From contig JAZAYU010000061.1 in the NCBI GenBank assembly GCA_038501625.1, positions 3,150,303-3,214,302 on the forward strand: DNA of 64,000 nt, written 5' to 3'. The notes under the pieces are model-generated. The model made no database searches. It had not been told where the DNA came from and saw only the letters and a program-made list of their open reading frames with translations. Shown here piece after piece: positions 1 to 11,404 of the stretch; position 1 is the stretch's first letter, and every line of letters begins with the position of its first letter. The position numbers were made by a program, and so were the translations under genes. Source of the DNA: Corbicula japonica (lineage: Eukaryota > Mollusca > Bivalvia > Venerida > Cyrenidae).

Positions 1-235
1 TTGGTGCACCCTAGAACCTGGTTTAAACCCCCAGTGGCAATTTGTTTTGCCACTGACCGTTCCGAGGCGGTAACCCCAAGGCTTCTCTATGTCGTTAATT
101 GTTTGTGGCGTCTTATATGAATTGTCATAGTTATAACAACACCCACTCTTTACCTCACTTCTTTTTTCGCTGCGTGGGGAGGCTGTGTTTTGTGAGTGTG
201 GCGATTCCTGATATGCATATTTTACTTTTATACAG
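1..235 (+). repeat. Family A interspersed repeat, cut by the window edge
   Basis: Family A is the commonest repeat of this window (about 16 pieces; complete copies about 500-580 bp). It is marked by GGTGCACCCTAGAACC, then a small hairpin around GTGGCAA/TTGCCAC, GTTCC-AGGCGGTAACCCC, a pyrimidine run, GTGTGGGGAGGCTG and a tail TTCCTGATATGCATAT. This copy starts inside the element and keeps the right part. I could not identify the superfamily: no clear tRNA boxes and no protein. Confidence 0.8.
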
Positions 236-644
236 AACGTATAAATGGTCATGTACAAAACCATGGTTATCCGATATATAAAACAGAAATATACTTGTTT
301 CCTAATCCATTGTTACCAAACTGAAGTTTCTTTTTAGTGAACACTTAATAATCAAACTAGGGAGAATATATGTCCCCAGGTCACACAATAGATATTGGAG
401 GTGATCACTTTTCTGTTTTTCTATTTTTGTTCTATTCTTAAGTTATCGTTTGTTGTTTTCGGCAAATGTTATAGTATAAACAAGTTTGGTTCATAAAACC
501 TTACTCAGAGCTAATCTTATTTGGTTAAATGCCTAGCTCATAAAATGGCTTATACAAATATTTTGAAGCGCCAGAAAATCGTTTATTGAATACTGTATCA
601 GAATAAGCTGACAGATATCTTGGGGAGCCATGTATAGACATTAA
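236..644. other. No recognised feature
   Basis: AT-rich DNA between a family A repeat and the hAT relic. No coding frame or repeat copy was recognised. It may be older transposon sequence belonging to the hAT relic, which cannot be shown here. Confidence 0.4.
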
Positions 645-846
645 TGATTATCCCTTAGAGAATGGCACAAAAGCAATGACATGCCATTTGCTCAAATAGC
701 AAAACGCTTCATGTCTGTTCAGGCAACATCCGCCCAAGTGGATAGGCTGTTTAGAAAATCTGGAAAAAAATAGATCTGATAGAGGCAGACTTTATGATGA
801 CAATTTTGAAACACTCATGACTATTTAGTACAATGGACACCTGTAA
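645..846 (+). pseudogene. hAT transposase C-terminal dimerisation domain, broken
   Basis: Reading from 660, the frame gives EWHKSNDMPFAQIAKRF then SVQATSAQVDRLFRKSGK and a stop at a poly-A run (about 764-770). After a one-base frame change it continues NRSDRGRLYDDNFETLMTI, stop, YNG. This is the order of the hAT C-terminal block: W..N...FP.la..A....i.atSa..eR.F...g, then R.rL...n.e.l....yN. Upstream in the same frame there is a TGA at 645-647. With a frameshift and stops this is a dead fragment of an autonomous hAT element. AT-rich GTAATT-type sequence at 960-1075 may be its 3' end. Confidence 0.75.
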
Positions 847-1094
847 CCTAAATTATGTGGTGAACATTGTTAATACTTATTTTAAAAGTAATTTCGTTTT
901 GAGTATTAATATGTTTCTTTGATTTGCATACAATAAATTTACGAAGTATATGTAAATTTTTATTTAATTAATAACATTTCAAAGTAATTGTAATTTAATA
1001 AATGCCATTTGAGAATTTGTGAATAATTGTAATTTAATCAATTTGAAGGTTTTCGGATGTAATTTAATTGATTAAATTTCATTGTATCTGACCC
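847..1094. other. AT-rich stretch, possible hAT terminal region
   Basis: It contains repeated GTAATTGTAATTTAAT motifs (about 985-1075). Similar TTAATTACATTACC/AATTACAAATTGC motifs recur at 2565-2690. Such alternating GTAATTA sequence is common at the ends of some hAT elements. Assignment is inference only. Confidence 0.3.
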
Positions 1095-1215
1095 CATGTC
1101 TGGTTTGTTCATATGGGTACCTGTTCGGGCAAGTGTGCGGTCGGTGCTTCCTAAAACCTAGATCATATTGTTTTGCCACTGATCATTCCAAGACGGCAAC
1201 CCCTCTTATTCCTTT
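1095..1215 (+). repeat. Family A repeat, middle fragment, diverged
   Basis: It keeps the order GGGCAAGTGTG-GGT-GGTGC, CCTA-AACCT, TTTTGCCACTGATC and TTCCAAGACGGCAACCCC of family A. The copy is strongly diverged and lacks both ends. Confidence 0.65.
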
Positions 1216-2734
1216 TTGTTTTATTATTATGTCATTTTTTGTTCAAGATATTATCTATGTCATGCATTTTCTGCAGACCCGACAACTTGTGATCGTTTAT
1301 GTTTTATACTTGAAGTTAATATAAACAGTTACACTGTTTCTTTCTCCATTTAATTTACCTAGTAAGGAGGGGCCGGGGTTTCTCCTTGTGTCTTTTCCTG
1401 ATAAACATAATTATTAAACTTTTTATTGAGTGTCATTCTTAAAAAGATGTAATCAACAATCTTGTTATGACCGCCTTTAACACTGGAATGGACGCTGTCG
1501 CGCACAATTCCGGTCTTAACCTTAAAGTGAAACATGCCAATTTGAAAATATAGTGGAGGTATTAATTTGAGTTCAAATGCATGTTGCATCTAATGCTTAG
1601 CTTTGTTCTGCACTTGTTAGATTTTAAAGAATTAGACAAAACGTTTGATAAACAGAAGACACATTATGAAGCTAAAATTTAAGGGTCAAGCTAATATCAC
1701 CGATACCCAGATTTGCTACTGATTTCGATTTCAGTTAGAATTTGGCTTGCATTAAAGGATAGATAGTTTCGTTGAGAAGTAGCGGCAAAGTTTAATTGAC
1801 AGAATGCTATTAATTGTTAATCACGCCTTCAGGATGCTTTACTTTAAGCCACACCTTTTGTTATTTATCAGTGCTACATGTATCATTCAAATCTTCTCAA
1901 AGCTTCATATTCAGTTCAACTTCCAAATGCGACAAAAATTTGATTGACAGCAACACCTTGTTTGGAAGTAGGACACTGCATCTTCTGATTGGACTGCGTC
2001 TTCTAACAGTCGTCGCATGACAAAACGTGATCGGCGTCTTTTGAAGTGTTGCAGTGCCACAAATATTTACGGAGGTCGCTCGCTGGGTCAAAATCTAATT
2101 AAGGAAGTCTTCCTCTAATCAGAAAAATTTCATACTTACTTAAACTTGCAATATTCGTTATTTATTTGCATTTTTAAAATAAAATACACATTTCAATAAA
2201 TTTTTACCGTGTACTTTTTGCATTTTCACATTTTTGTATTCCCCGATTTATCTTTTTGTGTATCGGAAAAAATACAATGGTACATCATTCCAAAAAAGTT
2301 ATTTTTAAGTTTTTGGACAAATTTCTAAATTTCTATGCAAGAAAGCATTAATTTACTGCAAATAAAATTGTTCATATTAGAACAGCTCATATCATGAGTG
2401 ATTTTTTAAAAATAGCTTTCATATGGTGAAAAACTTTAGTGACAAAATTGCCGAAGTCACATTATCCTATTTTTTTTTCAAAACTTTAAGTCGGTACATC
2501 AATAAACAATACTACCCACTGTTTTGAGATATGACCAGAGTGCAAATATACATGCATTTTTTTGAAATGCAATTAATTACATTACCATTATTTGTAATTA
2601 AAAAGTTATTCAATTACAAATTGCATCCAGTTACATCAGATACTAAATAATTACTCTTAATTATAATTAAAATTTTCAATTACCCAATGTCTTGCTGAAT
2701 TGGCTCGAACCTACCATTAACCCGACAAAGTTAT
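1216..2734. other. No recognised feature
   Basis: AT-rich non-coding DNA. Short open frames on both strands (for example 1359-1589 minus, 1814-2020 plus) show no known protein pattern. GTAATTA-rich sequence lies at 2565-2690. Confidence 0.4.
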
Positions 2735-2880
2735 TTGCAAATCATACAGACATATACGAAGCTATGGTATTGGCTAGCAAAAAAAGTTGGTACTCAGTCA
2801 TGACCCTAGAGAGACCCTCGAGTCAAATCAGCAAGAACACGAAGACAGGAATAATAGAAACAGATCGATACATGTACAAG
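2735..2880 (-). repeat. Family A repeat, 5' head fragment
   Basis: It matches the head of the complete minus-strand copy (about 14660-14790): AGAAGCTA, TAGC-AAAA, GGTACTC, CTCGAGTCAAATC and AACACGAAGACAGG. Only the head is kept, with many changes. Confidence 0.6.
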
Positions 2881-3531
2881 ATTTCCATTTAAATATTTAT
2901 AACTTCTTAAACCCCTGCCACCGTCGAGCAAACAAAAGCAATGTAACTGTAGATGGGTTGATCACCAAGCAAGCAGAGCGCTGTAGAACATCATGTTTGA
3001 AACATTTCTTTTGGATTTTGAATTTACAGATGTTTTATTAATGGCGTGGAGAAATTAATATCGCATTTTATTTTCTTTAATTGATAAATCTCCATAAAAC
3101 ACTGGTGGAAAATTACTCTGTTGCAGTAGTGATCTGTATTCTGCAGCTGTATGTTTTAATATTTACAGGGAGATAAAATTTGCATAAAGTTGTTCTTAAT
3201 TTGTAGTACCGATACTCCTTTTTTTAATCGAAATCTTTAACAATGTTATATGTTCGGCGAATTTCGCTTCTTTTCATTCATTAAAAGACATTATATGAGG
3301 TACATTTAATATAAACTGCAACTGAGACATTGAATATTTCAACCTGAGCTGTGAATTGGCAAGTTTAACGCGTTACAAATGTTCTAAAAGAATATGTTAG
3401 AAAGCGAACAATGGCTCTTTCTGAAAATAACCATTATAGCATATTTGCCTGCCGAGCACGAAACCTTTCAGATAAAAAATCCAATGAACTATTTCGTCCT
3501 CCAATGTTCCTTCTGTAAACATTTTAAGTTA
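2881..3531. other. No recognised feature
   Basis: AT-rich DNA with no repeat copy or coding pattern that I could recognise. Confidence 0.35.
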
Positions 3532-3686
3532 TTACATGAACTATAAATAGACGCAACGCGATTGGTCACACCCCCAAAATAACCGAGTCAATAAATCTAG
3601 ATATTGACCCGCTTTCGCTGATATTGACCTGTCTATAAATAGAATGCGAAAGTTTCCATCTTTTATATTATTTATAGTTCATGTAA
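3532..3686. repeat. Inverted-repeat element with 18-bp arms
   Basis: TTACATGAACTATAAATA (3532-3549) is repeated in inverse at 3669-3686. In between are several ATATTGACC/GGTCAATA half-sites. It directly adjoins a larger palindrome (3697-3827) that uses the same TATTGACC motif, so both may be parts of one foldback element. Confidence 0.6.
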
Positions 3687-3696
3687 TAAAACAGTT

Positions 3697-3827
3697 ATTT
3701 ACTTATTAGCTGGGAAATATGCTGTTGATATTGACCGCAAAAATCGTTATTGACCTCGGCTATCGCCTCGGTCAATAACGATTTTTTAGGTCAATATCAC
3801 AGCATATTTCCCAGCTAATAAGTAAAT
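3697..3827. repeat. Near-perfect 131-bp palindrome (foldback)
   Basis: ATTTACTTATTAGCTGGGAA at 3697 is mirrored at the right end. Further in, AAATCGTTATTGACC and GGTCAATAACGATTTTT face each other. The arms are about 60 bp with a short centre near 3762, which would fold into a long hairpin. It fits a foldback-type MITE; no clear target duplication was seen. Confidence 0.7.
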
Positions 3828-3857
3828 AATTGTATATTAATAATAAACCAACAAATA

Positions 3858-3915
3858 TAAGGCTGTTTCTTCTGAATGTGGCATTTCCTATCATGCGTAT
3901 TTTACTCTTTTTTTT
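3858..3915 (+). repeat. Family A repeat, tail fragment
   Basis: It carries the tail motif AGGCTGT-TCTTCTGAATGTGG followed by a diverged TTCCTATCATGCGTATTTTAC. No more of the element is kept. Confidence 0.55.
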
Positions 3916-5032
3916 CAAAAATAATTATAATTGCCTCTAACTCACGCATACTTCCAAACTTAAAAGAACAGTCAACGAACTTTATGTTTGCACCAATAAA
4001 CTCTTTAATCAAAATAAGACACGCAACATAATAATAATTGATGTTCGAAAATAATAAAATAATAAAAACTGCAACAATGTCAATGACTCAAACATGATTT
4101 CAACCATTATTATTATTGGCGTTTCTAACTGAATTACCCCATCTTATTATCAGAGCAGAAATTTTCTATTACTGATCATGAAACAGAGCCTTGTGTCTCA
4201 TCGATTTCCGGTAATTTTACTCTCTTTGACTCTCAGTTATGATATCATTTTTACAGCAAACTTGCTTTCTTTTAAATCATTTACATCCTTTAATTAAGTT
4301 CTAACAACCGATTTTAGGGAAACATCAGTTGCATTTTTTTACATTTCCGACTCGAGCATCGAACAATATTGCATTTATTTCTTAGATATATCTTACAAAT
4401 GCAGTTTGTTTATAATAAATTTGTCAATGAACTTTTTTTCGCGATAAAAACGTTACATTTGAAATACATGTAAAGCAACCGAAAACGAGAGTTATGAAAT
4501 GAGTTCAGGCTCAATTTGAGTGGAAGAGCAACAATGGAAATGCTGACAAATGCCCACGCCATTTTAACAGTTGCCAATGTTTAAATATCTTTTTAACGTA
4601 CGTTTGAGATACAAAATAGTGCGACCATGGAACCATATACACGTGGACTTTATTTTATTTTTACACGAACCCTGCCAAAACGATGCACATATTTAACTTT
4701 AAAAGATTGATTGTTGGCTAGAAGTGCGAGGGTACACCATTCTCACATTGTCCCTCCATGCACTCACGCAATGTTCTAATTTTTCACTTTTGTCCGTAAG
4801 TTTTCATTCGAAAGACATCGAACTAACTCTTTATTTGTGAAAAGTTGCCAACTACAGTTTTCAATTAATCTTTAATCTTGAAATTATTGACTTTTGAACA
4901 GTTTGCGAAGAGTTATCCTAAACTGCGTTAAAAATGCAATTCATGAAATTAAAGGTCAAGCATAGTCCCCTTTTTCCAATATTTCCATTAAAACCTTTAT
5001 AATAGCTGAAATTTGTTTGTTCAACTTTTTGC
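3916..5032. other. Mostly unrecognised; short family E piece near 4500-4565
   Basis: AT-rich DNA. At 4500-4565 it holds GGCTCAATTTGAG, AATGGAAATG and AATGCCCACGCC, the conserved order of family E (best copy 32120-32350, minus orientation). Nothing else was recognised. Confidence 0.4.
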
Positions 5033-5235
5033 GTTAAGAGTGAGGGTGGTGCCCCCCGATGCCCTGAAGATGCAACAGAACCTGGTTTAGCCGCAAGTGA
5101 CAAAATACTTTTGCCATAACCCGTTTGTTTGTGTATTCTCATTTTAAATTGATTCATTTAATATAACCGTTATCTCTTTCTCTTTTATTAGTTTGTGTTT
5201 TCTGGTGTGGCAAGTCATACTCATATGAATCTTTA
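5033..5235 (+). repeat. Family A repeat, old diverged copy
   Basis: It keeps AGTGAGGGTGGTGC, AGAACCTGGTTTA, TTTTGCCATAACCCGTTTG, a TCTTTCTCTTTT pyrimidine run and GTGTTTTCTGGTGTGGCAAG in the family A order, with heavy divergence. Confidence 0.55.
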
Positions 5236-6092
5236 ACTTTTTGTAATAAAACAATATTAGAATTGAAAAAAATACATAAAACGATCTAAACGGCTTATTA
5301 CTCAAGCCAAAAAAGGAAGTCAACAAGCAAAACCAAAAGCAGTTTCAACATCACGGGAGGCGCCTCTACTAACGAAACATTAATGTTTGAACATTTATTT
5401 AACATTGTTATGTGATGTTCAGTTAGCCCTACGCAAATGTTGACAATCAACAAACAAACGTTATTATACCGTTTGCCTATAATATGGGTCACTAAACTCT
5501 TGTTCCTTAATCTCAATTTATTTGATCTAAATTTATGCAACAGTAGCAACATTAGATAATTATATTAACTGAGAACACATTCTCGGTCATATTCAATTAG
5601 CAGGCGTCTTGGCAAACTGTCAAACGAGAAAAACAACATATTTCTTTATTTGTGCAAATTGTTGACCTTTTTCGGTAATCGCGGTGGTCTTTTTCAAGCA
5701 TTATTATTTTTGCTTTTGATGCAATACACTGCACAGGAAACATATTTGTAAAGCAAATAGCCACTGATATAAGAGCTTAGAACAGTATTGATGAAATGAA
5801 AACACCGGAGCTTCTGCTAAATGAATAAAGACTAAAGCAAAGATTCAAGTATCTTGAGTAAAAAGTTGAGTCCGGTCTGGAAACTTAACAGTAACAAGTC
5901 AGTCAGCACTCAAAAACAACTTTTTTGCTCAAATCTTCTGAATTTAACGCTAAATTCAGAAGATTTGACTTTTACCTTGCAGTTCGAACTTTTGTTAGAG
6001 TACCCGGTCAGCATCATCTCATCATTATAGATGTACACAAAACATGTATATACAGTTATCGAAAATGAGAATTTTTATATACTATGATATCT
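5236..6092. other. No recognised gene; perfect 17-bp inverted repeat at 5930-5967
   Basis: AT-rich. The only clear structure is CAAATCTTCTGAATTTA (5930-5946), a 4-base loop, and its exact complement (5951-5967). I searched this stretch by eye for the missing upstream monooxygenase exon and found none. Confidence 0.45.
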
Positions 6093-6222
6093 GGCCCCAA
6101 GGTTATAAAACTGAGATTTGAAACCAGTCTTGAATCTTAAGCATCTGACCAGTCGCCATTTCAGCCGATCAGATGCTTGAGATATGAGGCTGGTTTCCAT
6201 GCTCAGTTTTATAACCTTGGGC
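6093..6222. mobile_element. Family B palindromic MITE, about 130 bp
   Basis: The arms read GCCCCAAGGTTATAAAACTGAG with the inverse at the right end, and inner arms AAGCATCTGA and TCAGATGCTT. Flanking CTG (6090-6092 region) and CTG (after GGGCA) suggest a 3-bp CWG target duplication, as at the other copies. It lies 34 bp before the first visible exon of the monooxygenase. Confidence 0.78.
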
Positions 6223-6256
6223 ACTGGTATGTTATTATTATTTTTACTGTTTTCAG

Positions 6257-6364
6257 ATAGAAGACGACAAGGCCTATCATATCACGAAATTTGAACCAAT
6301 CATCAACAACACCGATGCCGTTCATCATATGCTCCTTTTCGGTTGTGAATTTAAAATTGAAGAG
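6257..6364 (+). CDS. DBH/MOXD-like monooxygenase, exon with the His-His copper motif
   Basis: This exon encodes 36 residues (phase 0 to phase 0). It follows a pyrimidine-rich stretch ending TTTTCAG and is followed by the donor GTAAGA. It reads ...HITKFEPIINNTDAVHHMLLFGC..., the family pattern of a beta strand with 'EP', then the paired histidines (6323-6328) that bind the first copper, then a cysteine that forms a disulfide in the family. There is an N-x-T sequon at residue 17. The exon before it must end in phase 0; I could not find it in the window. Confidence 0.88.
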
Positions 6365-6377
6365 GTAAGATGTCATA

Positions 6378-6575
6378 CGTCAATTTGATTAAAATCATAT
6401 CCTGAAAACCGCTACACTAACAGGATCTGAAGACGAGTAACAAAAATGTGGTTTTATCACTAACCCTTTGAACCAATCAGATTGTCGCCTACAAAATCGC
6501 AAAAGTGAAAGTGAAAATAGTATTTTAAACCATGGAAAGTGTTGACAGCCTGCGTAAGACATATTTTACTGGAGA
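6378..6575 (+). repeat. Repeat G, copy in the first visible intron
   Basis: It matches 21300-21480 in the same direction. Shared landmarks are CAGGATCTGA-GACGAGTAAC, TTTTATCACTAACCC, TTTGAACCAATCAGATT and GGAAAGTGTTGACA. It is non-coding and of unknown class. Confidence 0.7.
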
Positions 6576-7581
6576 TATATGTAAACACATATATGTATAT
6601 GTAGTTTGCATTCATTTCTAATGTAATGGTATCTTCAGATCATTTTGCGAGCGTTACAAATCATGCTTCCTGTGTTGACAATTTCTAAAAATAGTAATCG
6701 GGGAAAACCGCTATTATTTATGTACGGTGACTGCGGACCGTCATCAGATCTAACATTTTGTTAGACCTGACATTAGTGAGATTGTCATATGGTTTAATGC
6801 TACGAACAATGTAGTACTCTTAATTAGCTTCATAAATATTGTTGCTGCCGTACTTTCTGTCAGGCTATAAAAATGACAAGATGAAAATGCAATACAATAT
6901 CTCTTCAATAGACAAAATCACGTTTTTCTATTCCTTGATACCAATTACAAATGACCGTATCTGAAGGATAGACTGTTGGCATTCATACCAAATTATTTCA
7001 GACAAACAAAGGTTATTAGAACTATTTGTGTGCCTTCCGCACCTTTCATGTTCGCCATTATTTTTTGCGCATATTCACGATTGCGCTGCTCATTGTGACT
7101 CAAAATAAATGTAAGCTGGGTTCTTTGTAGAACACATGTACATGCTTCTTGATGAATGGGAGTGGAACTTACCGAAGGTTCGAGCTATGGCTCAGATCAT
7201 CGCGTACAACTTTAAGTATTATTGATGTACCGCCTGAAAGCGGGCGTGTCGACCACTTAGGATCGTTTAAGTTTATCTACTGTAAAGTTTAAAATAAGTA
7301 TTATCTTGGTATACATTTGGACCAGTTTTGATTTCCTTTCCTGATTCCAAATGATTCCAAATAGTTTTTGTGACTGATCGTTTATTGTATTTCCTTTAAG
7401 CTGTTTGAGTTTTCTTTTTTATTATTTGGGTATGGGTCATACATATACTCTCTCCACGTTTGGTTGGTTAGGGTAGGACTTCGTGCTATAAGAACGTTGC
7501 TTTACATGAACTTACATTAAGTTATCACTTTGATAGAATGTTCGAAAGGAGTATGCAGTTCTGTAAAATCAATTCTTCTAG
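6576..7581. other. Intron sequence, no recognised element
   Basis: Remainder of the intron between the His-His exon and the next exon. AT-rich, ending in TCTTCTAG at the acceptor. No other exon or repeat was recognised. Confidence 0.5.
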
Positions 7582-7765
7582 GGTCCTCATCCTTGTGACA
7601 GTTTGGACTACAGATGCCGAACATGGCTGGTGAAATGGGACGTTGGCATGACGGAAACTATCCGAATGCCTCCGGATGCAGGCGTCAGAATTGGCAAAGG
7701 CTCGTTTAAATATATCCTGCTACAAATTCACTGGAATAATGTTGGGGCTCAAGACGACAGAACTG
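7582..7765 (+). CDS. DBH/MOXD-like monooxygenase, exon with the third His of the first copper site
   Basis: This exon encodes 61 residues plus one base (phase 0 in, phase 1 out), with acceptor TTCTTCTAG and donor GTAACA. It begins GPHPC and contains WLVKWDVGM and MPPDAGVRIG, matching the family block 'W.-.G...-.P...G...G'. It then has LLQIHWNN, whose His (7729-7731, residue 86) is the third ligand of the first copper. The open frame runs on past the donor, but the family match stops there and the next exon completes the codon as Asp of the conserved 'DSSG'. Confidence 0.9.
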
Positions 7766-8326
7766 GTAACAATTTTGCTGTATGTAATAATAATACATGT
7801 AGGATATTAACCGTTTTGATTCACAAAAAAACTAATGCAAATATACTGTTTATTGATTTTGAATCCAATGTTTTGGGTGAATGACATTATGTTTCTATAA
7901 TGAATGCTGTAAGACAAGCTCTAAAACAAAGCAGAATCCTTTCAATATTTAGTCCTCTCAATCTGTAGATAGTTTGAGGCGATAGTTTAAGTTGGTAAGG
8001 CGGCTTACTCACAGAGTTCTGTCTGTCGAAGGATAATTCGGATTAGAAAAATTATATCATGGCTTTAATTTGAGCCAAACCCTTCTTTGAATGTTATTTA
8101 CAAGCAAGAAAAGTGTGAATTAAGCCAGATAAGCGTCGGTTAAAAACCCTTATCTATTGTCTATCGGAAAATATATTTTGTTATCGTTTTTTAATATTAA
8201 TGCATTGCTTAACTGATTCCAAATTTTCTCGTTAATCTGGTACGTAGAATTTATGCAAAGTCACGAATGATATTCACATTAACACAAGCAAAAAGTGGTC
8301 GTATCCTTTCTTCTATCATTCCCCAG

Positions 8327-8530
8327 ATAGTTCTGGAATGCGACTGCATGTCACGGACAATTTATTTCCTCACGACATCGGAAATGTTCAGATTGGACAG
8401 AACAGTATTGAAATCCCGCGAGAGCGAGATGACGTTCTCATCTCTGGTGCTTGTTCCTCCACATGTACCGGATTAATGTTGCCGCTTCCAATCTTCATCA
8501 CAGACATTTATTTGCATATGCATGAACTAG
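8327..8530 (+). CDS. DBH/MOXD-like monooxygenase, exon with the His-Met-His copper motif
   Basis: The acceptor is CCCCAG and the donor GTAAGA; phase is 1 in and 1 out. The exon opens with the conserved DSSGMRL, as DSSG-R/L in DBH and MOXD proteins. It ends with IYLHMHELG, whose two histidines (8515-8517 and 8521-8523; residues 161 and 163) bind the second copper. The pair C140 and C144 matches the family disulfide block just before it. Neighbouring exons complete the split codons Asp98 and Gly166. Confidence 0.9.
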
Positions 8531-9139
8531 GTAAGATCCTTTTTGTTGTGGAAGTAACCAACGCGATAAGTTACTTCCCAAAGGGGAAGCGGATCAGTCC
8601 AGATAGTGAAACTTTACGAGTATTTCATGTTAATTACAAAATGACTTATATTTCCCAACAGTATGCAGAATACGGCCTGTAATTTTCTATAACATTAATT
8701 TTGTCTTTGTCGTTTATACACTTTTGAAAAAAAAAACAATTGGTATTTAATGTGCCTGGCCGCGTATCAGATTATGCTTTAAATACGTTGTAGATTATTT
8801 TTGTTGCAATTCAACGCCTAGTTAATGAACTGCTAGTATTCTGTTTTTTTTCCGGCCATGGATAGTCGTAAATATTGCATGTTTAAACTGCTATGCAACG
8901 TAAAAAAATAATTTAATTTTGATTGGTGGCTTTTTTACTAGAAAGGTATCTAGTGCGTGTTATTGACAATAGTTCCTTAGTAATAAGATATAGATTTGGT
9001 CATTGTTGAATCACCTTAATGATATACTTTCTGCTTTTGCCTTCGATGTTCTCTGCAATTATTAATATTCTCAAATCCCCTGTGAAAATTCCATTCAGTT
9101 TATTTCCGCCCATATCTCTCGTTTCAACCATTCTTTTAT

Positions 9140-9345
9140 CTATGGACCTTTTCGGCTGAAAATGAAATGCTATTAATCTGGAAATTCCGCATTGAAGGTT
9201 TCATGTCCGGCGCCATATGCACACAGTCGTTGGGTACGGATCGAAATTGTACTGTTTATTGGACTAAATATTTAGCGGCTTGGGGAGTAATAGGATTCTC
9301 ACTACTGCAGATTAAAAGGCTCAATCAAGCCTAGCCTACATTTTT
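9140..9345 (+). repeat. Family E repeat, diverged copy
   Basis: It keeps GCTATTAATCTGGAAAT, CCGCATTGAAG, GCCATATGCA, TACGGATCGAAATTG and TACTGTTTATTGG, ending AGGCTCAATCAAGCCTAG. The order is that of 39948-40105 and of the reverse of 32120-32350. Confidence 0.6.
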
Positions 9346-10139
9346 TTCATATGTGTTGTTTGCGACTGCATACAACGTTCCCATTTCCTTTACTATTAAA
9401 CTTACTTTTTTCCTTTACAAATTTAGTTACAGTTTAGCTTAAGTGTGGGAATTCTCATTATTTTGCCATTATTCATTTTCTTGAAAAACCTATTGAAAAT
9501 ATATATCAAGTAAACAGGAAAATAATAACGATAGAATTTTATTATTTTAACTTTACAATTAACGTTATCACGGGTGCAACAACTTATAACTGGACAAATT
9601 AAGACGTGCAGATAATCTGCCTCGGTCAGTCACGTACATGTACATGTAGATTTACGGAAAACCCGATTATTAGACATAACAAGATATGTCGTTTGTCGGA
9701 CGTCAATTATTCGTGTCTAGACCACGAGGACTTAGACTTACACGGAGGATATCAAAATAACGTGGCACAAATGTTCAGCATGACAAGGAGGCGCGCCGCG
9801 TGCAAAAATCAACACTGTAGGTCCAATATCAAGGCCACTGTTACTAAAAATAGAATTTTCTTGTCCTGATTTCAACTTCCCAAACCTAAATTTCTCCGCA
9901 TGGAATGAGAGTGCATTCTTCAAATTTAAAACATCATGAGATGCATCATTTTTAATTTTTTTTATGAAATTGATATTAAAATCCCCGTGTTCGTTTATAA
10001 ACCAAAAGCATTTTACCGACGTGTAAAACCAAAAGTGACACAATCGACATGAGGTTTTGTAAGGATATACTTAACCTTGCTGTTGTTTAAAAATACCTAA
10101 GATTCCATATTTAAATAAAGAATCATGAATTTGCGTCAA

Positions 10140-10363
10140 TATACCCGCTCATGAAAATTTTGTGACTTTTGATTTTATCCTTACCTTTATTAAATGTCTG
10201 TGGTTTCCAAAAGGATATAATGAATTTTACATTTTTTTCACAAAATAAAGATAAAATGATGTATCTTTCGGTGTTCCAAGTTCCAAGTTTGAAGGGTATA
10301 CTCCGAATCTACGCTGGGAAATTTAAAATATACGATCGGTGTAGTTAGAACATTGGTTAAGTT
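10140..10363 (-). mobile_element. Solo end of a long-TIR DNA element
   Basis: It matches the right arm of the complete element at 31141-31714: TTTATCCTTACCTTTATTAAATG, AAAATGATGT-TC, GTATACTCC, GGGAAATTTAAAAT, ATCGGTGTAG, AGAACATTGGTTAAGT. Only one end is kept. Confidence 0.65.
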
Positions 10364-11404
10364 TACACTATTCTATGTCCATTTTATTTTATTATATATT
10401 GTTCTTATACAGTCATATTTTATGTAGTTTTAGTGAATTCGTGATTACCAAAATATATGTCCACGCTATTTTAGTAAAACGTAAAGTAAGAGGTAAAAAC
10501 GAATACAAATGTAAAAGACCATTAAAATCACAAAACTAACTTTATACTCAAAACAACGCAGTTAAAATAGAGCAGTTTTGTTGTCCGTCATCGGTGTATC
10601 TAATTTACATGTTATGTTAAGTCACAACTTTCAAATAAACGGAGTTAAAGTGGTTAGAGACGATATGGAAACGACAAAAGTAAGGGGAAGAAAAAGTTGG
10701 AAGATCGTAAGCGTTAGAAAGAAATTGAGGTAAGAAGTAGAAGTTTGACTCATCTGGTTCAAATTTCAGTTTACTCTAACAGCTGATCATAGGTTGCCTA
10801 ATTAGGCCGGTCATTTCCAATTGAATTTGTTGGTGTCCTATAGATTCACACTGTTATTATTCTCCGGCAACAATAGAACAAAATGTACGTAATCTTTGGG
10901 CATGTGATAAGCAGACCAATGTGCAAGGTTTTTATTAATCTATCGTGGTAACAACACAATATTATGTTGTATGGCCATCCTATTGTAACTGGTAGTGACG
11001 CATTGTATTACAAGAGCAGGTACCTGTTTATAAAAAAACCCATTGTCAATCAGCAAGGTAGCTTTGTATGTTAAACTCTAATATGTATAAGAAATAAAAC
11101 AAGTTAATTTTACATATTGAATTAGCTGTATATATTGGATTTTATTATCTTTTTTAATTATTGTAGATTTATATCTGCACCACTGTTTTGACTGCACCAC
11201 TAACTTAAGCATAATTGATAGATCCAGTATCATCCGATCAGTATCGTAGCTCGCGAAGTGTGGTTTGTTGCTTGTTTGTTGGCCAGTTTTGCCTTTACGC
11301 TTCAAAATCATACCATTACGTAATACAAAGCGCTCAATATTCATAAATGTTGCGCTTAAAACGTCGGCATAAATGTTATATATTTGAATACACATATTAA
11401 AAAA

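Noticed and set aside
5930..5967. Perfect 17-bp hairpin as a transcription terminator
   Set aside because: This is animal DNA; the hairpin has no U-tract and no gene end beside it, so only an inverted repeat is claimed.
9606..9869. 87-residue frame with many cysteines inside the large intron
   Set aside because: It does not match the monooxygenase family, and the exons on either side join without a gap.
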